From assembly GCF_001667145.1 (NCBI RefSeq), contig NZ_LZIF01000044.1, positions 62,001 to 126,000 of the forward strand: a DNA stretch of 64,000 nt, given 5' to 3'. Of this stretch, positions 1 to 8,224 are shown piece after piece. The notes below the pieces were generated by a model. It was not told the origin of the DNA. It ran no database searches and saw only the letters and a list, made by a program, of their open reading frames with translations. Both the position numbers and the translations under genes were made by a program. Source of the DNA: Mycobacterium sp. 852002-51971_SCH5477799-a (GTDB taxonomy: Bacteria; Actinomycetota; Actinomycetes; Mycobacteriales; Mycobacteriaceae). The stretch's first letter is position 1, and every line of letters starts with the position of its first letter.

Positions 1-347
1 CCGACATCGGCTACCTCGAGGAACTCATCGCGGCCGGCTCCTACCTCGGCATGGACCGCTTCGGGATCGACGCGTTCCTGCCCTTCGAAGATCGGGTGAA
101 CACCGTCGTGCAGATGTGCGAGCGCGGGCACGCCGACAAGATGGTGCTCTCGCACGACGCCAACTGTTATTTCGACGCGCTGCCCGACGAGCTGGTGTCG
201 CAGGTTATGCCGAACTGGCACTACCTGCACATCCACAACGACGTCATCCCGGCGCTCAAGGAGCGCGGCGTCACCGACGAGCAGCTGCGCACCATGCTGG
301 TGGACAATCCGCGCCGCATCTTCGAGCACCAGGGCGCCTATGAGTGA
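1..347 (+). CDS. php: Phosphotriesterase-family hydrolase, C-terminal part (5' end outside window)
   Basis: The reading frame is open from base 3, so the window holds only about the last 114 residues. The segment matches the C-terminal part of mycobacterial phosphotriesterase-like lactonases (Rv0230c type). It contains GYLEELIAAGSYLGMDRFG, the metal-ligand block LSHDANC, and the family ending DNPRRIFE. Such TIM-barrel enzymes use a binuclear metal centre to hydrolyse lactones and, weakly, organophosphates. The substrate here is not known. Its stop codon overlaps the start of the next gene by 8 bases, so the two are probably translated from one message. Confidence 0.9.
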   Translation, partial: DIGYLEELIAAGSYLGMDRFGIDAFLPFEDRVNTVVQMCERGHADKMVLSHDANCYFDALPDELVSQVMPNWHYLHIHNDVIPALKERGVTDEQLRTMLVDNPRRIFEHQGAYE

Positions 348-1812
348 GCCGATCCCGCCGATCGGTACGCAGATTTCGGCGCTGGCCGAACTCGCTCCCG
401 ACGAGCTGGCGGTCACTTGCGACGGGGTGACCCTGACCCGCGCCCAACTCGATCGCTCGACGAACCGGCTGGCCCGCGCCTATGCCCAGCGCGGCGTGGG
501 CGTCGGCGACTACGTGACGATGGTGCTGCCCAACTCGGTCGAGTGGATCCAGGCCGCGGTGGCGTGCTGGAAGCTGGGCGCGGTGCCGCAGCCGTTGTCC
601 GCGCGGTTGCCCGACGCGGAGCTGGCGGCCCTGCTCGAGTTGCGACCGCCTGCGTTGCTGGTCGGCCGGGAACCTTCCGAGTTCCCCAGTGTGCCAGCCG
701 GATTCGAACCCGACCCGGCGCTGCCGGACGCCGCGCTGCCGGAGGCGGTCTCGCCGGTGTGGAAAGCGATGGGATCCGGCGGCAGCACCGGTCGGCCCAA
801 GCTGATCGAATCCGGCGGCGACAGCCGGATACCCTCGGCGATCGGCTATCCGCTGGGCGCCCAGGAGGGCGACACCACGCTGGTGCCGGTGCCGCTGTCG
901 CACAACACCGGCTTCACCACCGCAACCATCGCGCTGCTGATGCGCCATCACCTGGTGCTGATGAGCCGCTTCGACCCCGAGCGGTTCCTCCGGCTGATCG
1001 CCGACCATCGCGTCACCTTCCTGACGACGGTCCCGACGATCATGCAGCGGACGCTGCCGGTCTACCGGGCAGACCCGGGCTCCTACGACCTGTCCTCGAT
1101 CCGGCGGTTCTGGCATCTGGGGGCGCCCTGCCCGCCAGCCATCAAGCAGGCCTGGATCGACCTGCTGGGCGCGGAGAAGGTCTGGGAACTCTACGGCGGC
1201 ACCGAATTACAGGCGCTGACGTTCATCTCCGGCGACCAGTGGCTGACGCACCGCGGTTCGGTCGGCGTGGTGGTCGCCGGGGAGATGAAGGTGCTCGACG
1301 ACGACGCCAATCCCTGCCCGCCGGGCGTGGTCGGCGAGATCTACATGCGGCCCGGTCCGGACAGCGCGCCCACCTATCGCTATGTCGGCGCCACGGCGAA
1401 GAGCCGCGACGGCTGGGACTCGCTGGGCGATCTCGGCTATTTCGACGCCGACGGGTTCCTGTACCTCTCGGACCGCCGGGTCGACATGTTCACCGTCGGC
1501 GGCCGCAACGTCTACCCGGCCGAGATTGAGAACGCGCTGTCCGCGCACCCGGACGTGTTGTCGTGTCTGGTCGTCGGCGTCCCCCACGAGGATCTCGGCC
1601 AGGTGCCGTACGCGCTCGTACACCCGATCGACGGTTCGAACCTGGATTCCGTTGGCGTGCAGGCCTTTCTACGCGACAACCTGGCGGGGTACAAAGTCCC
1701 GCACACCGTCGAATTCGTCGAGACCCCGCTGCGTGACGACGCCGGCAAGGCCCGCCGATCGGCGGTGCGCAGCCAGATCATCGAGCGCTTGGCGGCGGCG
1801 GAAACGAGCTAG
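340..1812 (+). CDS. Class I adenylate-forming acyl-CoA ligase (bile-acid-CoA-ligase-like)
   Basis: This 490-residue ANL-superfamily enzyme probably activates a carboxylic acid as an acyl-AMP and then transfers it to CoA. Visible motifs are the P-loop GSGGSTGRPK (residues 145-154), ELYGGTE, GDLGYFD and a C-terminal AGKARR carrying the adenylation lysine. The P-loop departs from the common SSGTTG form, and GST-type loops occur in the bile-acid-CoA-ligase-like subgroup. It overlaps php by 8 bases at the 5' end. At the 3' end it overlaps the convergent acyltransferase gene by 4 bases. The substrate cannot be told from sequence. Confidence 0.88.
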   Translation: MSEPIPPIGTQISALAELAPDELAVTCDGVTLTRAQLDRSTNRLARAYAQRGVGVGDYVTMVLPNSVEWIQAAVACWKLGAVPQPLSARLPDAELAALLELRPPALLVGREPSEFPSVPAGFEPDPALPDAALPEAVSPVWKAMGSGGSTGRPKLIESGGDSRIPSAIGYPLGAQEGDTTLVPVPLSHNTGFTTATIALLMRHHLVLMSRFDPERFLRLIADHRVTFLTTVPTIMQRTLPVYRADPGSYDLSSIRRFWHLGAPCPPAIKQAWIDLLGAEKVWELYGGTELQALTFISGDQWLTHRGSVGVVVAGEMKVLDDDANPCPPGVVGEIYMRPGPDSAPTYRYVGATAKSRDGWDSLGDLGYFDADGFLYLSDRRVDMFTVGGRNVYPAEIENALSAHPDVLSCLVVGVPHEDLGQVPYALVHPIDGSNLDSVGVQAFLRDNLAGYKVPHTVEFVETPLRDDAGKARRSAVRSQIIERLAAAETS

Positions 1813-2975
1813 GGCGCAATCGCGTCCGCCTCGGCGTCGACGGGCCTTTCGCTCGGCTTCTCACGTTTCTCCCAGCGGCGCAACGCTTCTCGACACGGTG
1901 ACTCGACCAGCCCGTAGCTGACCGCGGCGATCGCGAATCCGAAGATCAGCGTCAACACCAAGACCGTGGGCATTCGGCCGGTGAACGGGAACGTCCCGAG
2001 CACCGGAAACACCATGGCCAGCGCCGCCAGGTGCCACACGAACAGCCCGTAGGACCAGCGCCCCAGGGTCACCATCGCGGTGGTCCCCAGGATGCGATGC
2101 GCCGTGTCCACCCGGTCCAGCACCAGCGGGGCGACCAGGGCGAAGGCCACCAGGGAACCCATCGCGGTCTTCACCGCGAACTGGCCCGGGGTGCCGGGCA
2201 CCAGACCTTCGGGACCGGCCAGCGGCGACGCCGCGATCAGGTACGCGATGACCGCGATGGCGGCCATCAGCACCCGCCGGCGCGCGATGCGGTGCGGCAA
2301 CCCGATCCCGCTGTGCACCCACTCGGCCAGCAGCATGCCGGCGGCGAACCAGGAGAAGAACGCCGGCGGCCAGTTGAGCGGGTTCGTGCCGGACCCGGAC
2401 TGGATGGGCGCCCAGCCCCACGCCCAGCTGAGGGCCCCCAGCGCGGCGATCGCCGGCACCCGGGCGCGCACCGGCAGCCTGCGCGCTAGCAGGGCCAGAA
2501 CCGGCAAAGCCAGGTAGAAGCTGACCTCGACCGACAGGCTCCACATCTGGGTCAGCCCGCCGGTCAGCGTCAGCGGGATGTAGATCTGGGTGAGCGTCAG
2601 GTTCGCCAACCACACCGTCAGGCTGGCGTGGTCGGCGTCGGGCAACAGGGTCAGGATCACCACGACGGCGACCACATAGGCGGGCATGATGCGAACGACC
2701 CTGGACCGCAGGTAGTGGCCGGTGGCCGGGCGGGGTCCCAGATCCCGTGCGGCCGCGGCATGTCCGCGCCACAGCAGAAAACCCGACAGCGCGAAGAACA
2801 CCGCCACGGCGAGGTCGAAGCGGCCGAACAGCCTGCCGGTAACACCGCTGGAGTGCCCGGTCTGGAACGCGACGTGCGTGACCACGACGCCCATGGCCGC
2901 GCAGGCGCGCATGCCTTCCACGGCCGGCAGGAAACTGCGGACCCCGCCCACCCGCTGGTCATCGCTCACCACCAC
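1809..2975 (-). CDS. tmaT: Membrane acyltransferase, acyltransferase-3 family (TmaT-like)
   Basis: This 388-residue polytopic protein has the acyltransferase-3 pattern: an N-terminal FLPAVEGMRACAAMGVV segment, the early histidine in VVTHVAF, FFALSGFLLWRG, and about ten hydrophobic helices. It corresponds to Rv0228. The corynebacterial relative TmaT is reported to acetylate trehalose monomycolate before MmpL-mediated export, so a role in mycolate transport is likely. It is divergent from the DUF3068 gene, with 171 bases between them. Three consecutive GTG codons sit at the start, so the exact first codon is uncertain. The C-terminal tail is charged and cytosolic in character. Confidence 0.82.
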   Translation of the reverse strand: MVVSDDQRVGGVRSFLPAVEGMRACAAMGVVVTHVAFQTGHSSGVTGRLFGRFDLAVAVFFALSGFLLWRGHAAAARDLGPRPATGHYLRSRVVRIMPAYVVAVVVILTLLPDADHASLTVWLANLTLTQIYIPLTLTGGLTQMWSLSVEVSFYLALPVLALLARRLPVRARVPAIAALGALSWAWGWAPIQSGSGTNPLNWPPAFFSWFAAGMLLAEWVHSGIGLPHRIARRRVLMAAIAVIAYLIAASPLAGPEGLVPGTPGQFAVKTAMGSLVAFALVAPLVLDRVDTAHRILGTTAMVTLGRWSYGLFVWHLAALAMVFPVLGTFPFTGRMPTVLVLTLIFGFAIAAVSYGLVESPCREALRRWEKREKPSERPVDAEADAIAP

Positions 2976-3146
2976 AGTTTGCCTGTGCTGCGCTGCCCGG
3001 CGATGGGTACACCCGGGGGGACCGAGCGACAGGTCGGTAAGCCGCCGCCTTACTTTCTGCTGTTAGGGTCGAACGAGTTTGCCCCGGGCTGCTGCTCGGG
3101 TCGGGTCGCGGCTGATGAAGCAAGGAATCGAGGAGGGCACAGCGAC

Positions 3147-4460
3147 GTGAACCGAGCAGTCATGTTGCGGTTCGCCGCATGCGGGATCATCGGCCTCGGA
3201 GCTGCCCTGCTGATCGCCGCGCTGCTCCTGACGACGTACACCACCAGCCGGATCACCAAGGTTCCCCTGGACATCGATGCCACGCTGGTCGGTGACGGCA
3301 CGGGGACGGCACTCGACTCTTCGTCGTTGTCGACCGACCACGTCGTCGTCAACCAGAACGTGCCGCTCGTCTCTCAGCAGCAGATCAGCGTCGAGTCCCC
3401 CGCCAACGCCGACGTGGTCACGCTCCAGGTCGGCAGTTCGTTGCGGCGAACCGACAAGCAGAAGGACAGCGGGCTGCTGCTCGCGATCGTCGACACCGTC
3501 ACGCTCAACCGCAAGACCGCGCTGGCCGTCTCCGACGACACCCATGCCGGCGGCTCGGTCCAGAAGCCACGCGCCGTCAACGACGAGAACCCGCCCACCG
3601 CGATGCCGCTGCGGCACGAAGGGCTGTCCTACCGGTTCCCGTTCAACACCGAGAAGAAGACCTATCCCTACTTCGATGCGATCGCGCAGAAGGCGTTCGA
3701 CGTCAACTACGAAGCCCAGGAAGACGTCAATGGGCTTGCCACGTACAAGTTCACCCAGAACGTCGGCTACAACTCCGACGGCAAACTGGTGGCCCCCGTG
3801 ACGTACCCGTCGCTGCTGGCCGGCAACGAGGACGCCAAGCAGACCACGTCGGCGTCGATGTGGGGCGTCCAGGGCGGCGATCCGAACGAGCAGATCACCA
3901 TGACCCGCTACTACGCGGCGCAGCGCACCTTCTGGGTGGACCCGGTCTCGGGCACCATCGTCAAGCAGACCGAGCACGCCGACCACTATTTCGCCCGCGA
4001 CCCGCTCAAGCCGGAGCTCACCCTGGCCGACTACAAGGTCACCTCGAACGAAGACACCGTCGAATCCCAGGTCAACGCCGCCCGCGATGAGCGCGACCGG
4101 CTGGCGCTGTGGTCGCGGGTGCTGCCGATCACGTTCACCGCGGTCGGCCTGATCGCACTGATCGGCGGCGGGCTGCTCGCCTCGTTCAGCCTGCGCAGCG
4201 AGAGCGCGCTGACCGACCCCGGCCTGGACCGCGGCGACCAGGACTTCTTCGGCCGCAGCGGCCTTGAGGAACCGGTGCCCGGGGCCGAAGCCGAGACCGA
4301 GAAGCTGCCCACCCAGCGTCCCGAGGCGCGTCAGGAGTCCGGTCCGCCCGGCTCCGAACCACCTGTCCCGCCGAGCCCACCCGGGTCGCCCGACCCGGAC
4401 CAGCCCACCGCGGCGGGGCCGGCCGAGCCGCATCCGCCCGGCCCGCACGACCGGGAATAG
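3147..4460 (+). CDS. DUF3068 (PorA-family) membrane protein, Rv0227c-like
   Basis: This 437-residue protein has an N-terminal membrane helix (about residues 6-28), a large extracytoplasmic domain, a second helix near residue 330 (ITFTAVGLIALIGGGLLASF), and a proline- and glutamate-rich cytoplasmic tail. I chose the GTG start because AGGAGGG lies about 9 bases upstream, although the frame stays open far beyond it. The family is conserved in mycolic-acid bacteria, and the corynebacterial member has been linked to lipomannan/lipoarabinomannan maturation. The neighbouring acyltransferase and glycosyltransferase fit an envelope role. The biochemical activity is unknown. Confidence 0.85.
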   Translation: MNRAVMLRFAACGIIGLGAALLIAALLLTTYTTSRITKVPLDIDATLVGDGTGTALDSSSLSTDHVVVNQNVPLVSQQQISVESPANADVVTLQVGSSLRRTDKQKDSGLLLAIVDTVTLNRKTALAVSDDTHAGGSVQKPRAVNDENPPTAMPLRHEGLSYRFPFNTEKKTYPYFDAIAQKAFDVNYEAQEDVNGLATYKFTQNVGYNSDGKLVAPVTYPSLLAGNEDAKQTTSASMWGVQGGDPNEQITMTRYYAAQRTFWVDPVSGTIVKQTEHADHYFARDPLKPELTLADYKVTSNEDTVESQVNAARDERDRLALWSRVLPITFTAVGLIALIGGGLLASFSLRSESALTDPGLDRGDQDFFGRSGLEEPVPGAEAETEKLPTQRPEARQESGPPGSEPPVPPSPPGSPDPDQPTAAGPAEPHPPGPHDRE

Positions 4461-4481
4461 CCCGGCTCGGATGCATTAACC

Positions 4482-6200
4482 GTGCGCTGGACCCGGCCCG
4501 GGTACGCACTGGTCTTGGCGCTGCTGGTGGTCGGGCCGCTGCTGGTGCCCGGGTACCTGCTGTTGCGCGACGCGGTGTCGACGCCGCGGTCGTATCTGTC
4601 CGATACCGCGCTGGGCCTGACGTCGGCGCCACGCGCCACCCCCCAAGATTTCGCGGTGGCGCTGGCCTCCCATCTGGTCGACGGCGGCGTCGTGGTGAAG
4701 ATCCTGCTCGTTCTCGGGCTGTGGCTGGCGGGGTGGGGGGCCGCCCGGCTGGTCGCGGTCGCGCTGCCCTGCGCGGGTGCTTCCGGCCAGTTCGTCGGCA
4801 CCACCGTGGCAATCTGGAATCCCTATGTCGCAGAACGGCTTCTGCAGGGACACTGGAGCCTGCTGGTCGGTTACGGCTGCCTGCCCTGGGTGGCCGCGGC
4901 CATGCTCACGCTGCGGACGACGGCGGCGAGCCTGTTCGGATTCTGCGGGCTGGCCTTTTGGATCGCGCTGGCCGGGCTGACCCCGACCGGGCTGCTGCTG
5001 GCCGCGACGGTGGCGCTGGTTTGCGTGGCGGCGCCCGGTACCGGCCGGCCGCGCCGGTGGTGCGCCGCGGCGGCGTTGGGTGCCGCGCTGGTCGCGGCGC
5101 TGCCCTGGCTGACGGCGTCGGCGATGGGCTCGTCGTTGACCGCCCACACCGCGGCCAATCGGCTCGGGGTCGAGGCGTTCGCGCCCCGCGCCGAGCCCGG
5201 GCTGGGCACCCTGGCCAGCCTGGCCAGCCTCGGCGGCATCTGGAACGGCGATGCCGTACCGGGTTCGCGCACAACGCTTTTCGCGGTGTTCTCGGCGGTG
5301 GTGCTGCTGGGCGTCGTCGCGGCTGGCCTACCGACGGTCATCCGGCGCCCCGCCGCTGTGCCACTGCTGGTGCTGGCGGTGATGTCCGTGCTCGTCCCGG
5401 CCGTGCTGGCGACCGGCCCCGGCCTGCAGCTACTGAGCACGGTGGTCGACGCCCTGCCAGGCTTCGGGGTGCTGCGTGACGGCCAGAAATGGGTGGCGCT
5501 GGCGGTGCCCGGCTACGCCCTGGCGGGTGCCGGTGCGGTGGTGACGCTGCGCCGGTGGCTGCGGCTTTCCGGGACCGCCGCCCCGGCGCTGGTCTGTTGC
5601 CTGACGCTGTTGCTGGCGCTGCCCGACCTGGCCTGGGGTGTGTTCGGCAAGGTGGCGCCGGTGCGCTATCCGCACGGCTGGACCGCCGTAGCCACGACGA
5701 TCGACGCCCAGCCGGGTGCGGTCGCGGTGCTGCCCGCCGGCACCATGCGGCTGTTCCCCTGGTCGGGGCCCGCGCCGGTGTTGGACCCGCTGCCCCGCTG
5801 GGTGCGCGCCGACGTGCTGAGCACCGGTGACCTGGTGATCTCGGGAACGACCATTGCCGGGGAGGGAGCGCACGCTCGGGCGGTTCAGGAGTTCCTGCTG
5901 TCCGGGCCCGATCCGGCGGCGCTGGCCGCGGCAGGGGTGGGCTGGCTGGTGGTCGAATCCGACAGCGCGGGTGACATGGGGGCGGCCGCGCGCACCCTGA
6001 ACGCGCTGGCCCCGGTCTATCGGGACCACCAGATTGCGCTCTACCGGATCGGCGGGCAGACCGCCGGGGCGGCGGCCGGGCGGCGGACGGCGACGCTAGT
6101 CGCCCATCTGGCGTGGCTGGCGATGCTGATCGGCGGTGGCGCCGGCGCGATGATCGGGGCCTGGCGCCGCCGCGCCCGCTCAGTCCCGCGCGGTGACTAG
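4482..6200 (+). CDS. Large polytopic membrane protein, Rv0226c-like
   Basis: This 572-residue protein has about ten to twelve predicted membrane helices in the first two thirds, an extracytoplasmic soluble stretch (about residues 395-530), and a final helix (LAWLAMLIGGGAGAMIGAW). The layout recalls GT-C glycosyltransferases, but I see no diagnostic catalytic motif, so that is only a suggestion. It starts with GTG 21 bases after the DUF3068 stop, so both probably share a transcript. A nearby in-frame ATG is useless because a stop follows at once. The 3' end overlaps the convergent glycosyltransferase gene by 21 bases. Confidence 0.8.
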   Translation: MRWTRPGYALVLALLVVGPLLVPGYLLLRDAVSTPRSYLSDTALGLTSAPRATPQDFAVALASHLVDGGVVVKILLVLGLWLAGWGAARLVAVALPCAGASGQFVGTTVAIWNPYVAERLLQGHWSLLVGYGCLPWVAAAMLTLRTTAASLFGFCGLAFWIALAGLTPTGLLLAATVALVCVAAPGTGRPRRWCAAAALGAALVAALPWLTASAMGSSLTAHTAANRLGVEAFAPRAEPGLGTLASLASLGGIWNGDAVPGSRTTLFAVFSAVVLLGVVAAGLPTVIRRPAAVPLLVLAVMSVLVPAVLATGPGLQLLSTVVDALPGFGVLRDGQKWVALAVPGYALAGAGAVVTLRRWLRLSGTAAPALVCCLTLLLALPDLAWGVFGKVAPVRYPHGWTAVATTIDAQPGAVAVLPAGTMRLFPWSGPAPVLDPLPRWVRADVLSTGDLVISGTTIAGEGAHARAVQEFLLSGPDPAALAAAGVGWLVVESDSAGDMGAAARTLNALAPVYRDHQIALYRIGGQTAGAAAGRRTATLVAHLAWLAMLIGGGAGAMIGAWRRRARSVPRGD

Positions 6201-7346
6201 CCCGCTGACGGTACGGCCGGCCAGTACGGCTTCCAGCACGCCGCACATGGCGTCCGCGCTCTGCGTCCAGGAGAATTCACCGCTGCGGGTGTGCGCCTTG
6301 GCGCCCAGTTGATCGCGCAGCACCGAGTCGGCGAGCAGTTCTTCGAGCCGGTCCACCAGCTCGGCGTGGCTGTCCACCAGGATCCCGGTGACCTCGTCGA
6401 CGATCGAGTCCGACAGGCCGCCCGAGGAGCGGTAGCCGATGGTTGGCACCCGGTGCTGGGCCGCCTCCACGACGGCCAGACCCCAGCCCTCCTTGCGTGA
6501 AGGCAGCAGGTGTACCCAGGCCCCTTGCAGGACATGGTGTTTGGTCACGTCGTCGACATGCCCGTGAAACGTCACCGCCGAACCGATGCCGAGCCGCCGC
6601 ACGTGCTCGACGAGCCGCTCGCGCCACCAGCCGTCGCCGACGACGTCCAGGTGCAGGCCCGGGATCCGCGGCAGCAGCCGCGCGACCGCCTCCAGGGCGT
6701 CCTCGATCTGCTTGTGCGGCACCAGCCGCGACAGCACCACCACCCGCGGCGTCGCCGAGCGCGGGCCCGACAACGACTGCTCCGGCGCCCGGTCCAGACC
6801 GTTGCGCACCACCGCGATCTTCGCGCCGTCCACACCCAGGGTGACCAGGTCGCGCGCGGACGGCAGCGACACCGTGACGTACTGGTTGTGCCGGTTCACC
6901 CGCGGCGACAGAGTCGACTCGACAAACCAGCCGAGCCGGCCGAGCACCGGCCCGGCCACCGGCCACTGCTCGCGGTGGCAGTGGTGCACCAACACCACCA
7001 CCCGGCGGCCGTAGATCAGCCGGGCCAGGAAGGGCAGGCCGTTCTGGGTGTCGACGACCACGTCGGGCCGCACCGCGCGCAGCGGCCCGAGCCCCAGCCG
7101 GGCCAAGCCCATCGCCAGCAGCGCCCAGACGTACACCGAGTAGCGGCCGCCGGCCCGGTTGATCCGCACGCCGTCGACGACCTCGCGGCGCGGCGCTTCG
7201 GGATAGCGGGCGGTGCGCAGCGTGACGGCGATTCCCGATGCGGCCAGCTGCGCGCCGATGCGCTGCAAATAGGCTTCGCTGCCGCCGCCCTGCGGGTGTC
7301 CGGTATCGCGCCAGCACAGCAGCAGCACGGAGCGCAAGGAAGACAT
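6180..7346 (-). CDS. GT4-family glycosyltransferase, Rv0225-like
   Basis: This 388-residue GT-B enzyme has a glycine-rich N-terminal loop (GHPQGGGSEAYL) and the C-terminal nucleotide-sugar site with the EX7E signature in EGWGLAVVE, preceded by HGHVDD and PSRKEG. It probably moves a sugar from a nucleotide donor to an envelope glycan or glycolipid. The acceptor is unknown. It is divergent from the methyltransferase gene, with 65 bases between them, and convergent on the polytopic membrane gene. The Rv0224c-Rv0228 type cluster around it argues for work at the cell envelope. Confidence 0.87.
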   Translation of the reverse strand: MSSLRSVLLLCWRDTGHPQGGGSEAYLQRIGAQLAASGIAVTLRTARYPEAPRREVVDGVRINRAGGRYSVYVWALLAMGLARLGLGPLRAVRPDVVVDTQNGLPFLARLIYGRRVVVLVHHCHREQWPVAGPVLGRLGWFVESTLSPRVNRHNQYVTVSLPSARDLVTLGVDGAKIAVVRNGLDRAPEQSLSGPRSATPRVVVLSRLVPHKQIEDALEAVARLLPRIPGLHLDVVGDGWWRERLVEHVRRLGIGSAVTFHGHVDDVTKHHVLQGAWVHLLPSRKEGWGLAVVEAAQHRVPTIGYRSSGGLSDSIVDEVTGILVDSHAELVDRLEELLADSVLRDQLGAKAHTRSGEFSWTQSADAMCGVLEAVLAGRTVSGLVTARD

Positions 7347-7411
7347 TGGTCGTCAGCCTAACCGGCGATGATGTGCATCGGGCAGCGCCACACATCCGTA
7401 GGGTGTGGCCG

Positions 7412-8179
7412 GTGGCGGCCACCGACATCTTCGCGCGACGGGCAACGTTGGCCCGCTCGGTGCGGCTGCTGTCGGAGTTTCGCTACGAGCAGGCGGATCC
7501 GGCCCGCTTCTACGGCGCGCTGGCGGCCGACACCGCGGCCATGGTGAGCGACCTGTGGCGGGCGGTTCACGGCGGCCCGCTTTCCGGCCGCACGCTGCTC
7601 GACGTCGGCGGCGGGCCGGGCTACTTCGCGGCGGCCTTCACCGATGCCGGCCTGCGCTATGTCGGGGTCGAACCCGACACCAGCGAGATGCATGCGGCCG
7701 GGCCCCCCGTCGCCCGGGGGACGGGCACCTTCGTGCGCGCCTCGGGAATGGCGCTGCCCTTCGCCCGGGACTCCGTGGACATCTGCTTGTCCTCCAACGT
7801 CGCCGAGCACGTGCCGCGGCCCTGGCAGCTCGGCGCCGAGATGCTGCGGGTGACCAAGCCGGGCGGGCTGGCCGTGCTGTCTTACACCGTCTGGCTGGGG
7901 CCGTTCGGCGGCCACGAGACGGGTCTGACCCATTACCTCGGCGGCGCCCGCGCCGCCGAGCGCTACGCCCGCAGGCACGGCCACCGACCCAAAAACGACT
8001 ACGGGTCGTCGTTGTTCGCCGTATCAACCGCCGAGGGGCTGAGTTGGGCCGAGAACACCGGGGCCCTAGTGGCCGCATTTCCCCGCTACCACCCACGATG
8101 GGCATGGTGGCTGACGGGTGTGCCGGTGCTGCGGGAGTTCCTGGTGAGCAATCTGGTGCTGGCCCTGCAACCCCAATAG
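7412..8179 (+). CDS. SAM-dependent methyltransferase, Rv0224c-like
   Basis: This 255-residue class I methyltransferase has motif I at LLDVGGGPGYFAAAF, an acidic motif-II residue in VGVEPD, and the post-motif region SSNVAEHVPRPWQ. I chose the GTG giving MAATDIFARR because it matches the usual length of the family (about 254 residues). Another in-frame GTG lies 9 bases upstream. A longer open frame reaches into the divergent glycosyltransferase and is rejected. The methyl acceptor is unknown. Position beside the glycosyltransferase suggests a sugar or lipid of the envelope. Confidence 0.85.
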   Translation: MAATDIFARRATLARSVRLLSEFRYEQADPARFYGALAADTAAMVSDLWRAVHGGPLSGRTLLDVGGGPGYFAAAFTDAGLRYVGVEPDTSEMHAAGPPVARGTGTFVRASGMALPFARDSVDICLSSNVAEHVPRPWQLGAEMLRVTKPGGLAVLSYTVWLGPFGGHETGLTHYLGGARAAERYARRHGHRPKNDYGSSLFAVSTAEGLSWAENTGALVAAFPRYHPRWAWWLTGVPVLREFLVSNLVLALQPQ

Positions 8180-8224
8180 TGAAACGTGTTCTCGTTTTGC
8201 TCTGGCTTGGGTAGGGTGGCGCCC

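Noticed and set aside
2628..3146. 5' extension of the DUF3068 gene antisense to the acyltransferase
   Set aside because: A strong ribosome-binding site lies before the GTG at 3147, and the extension has no hydrophobic signal or family similarity.
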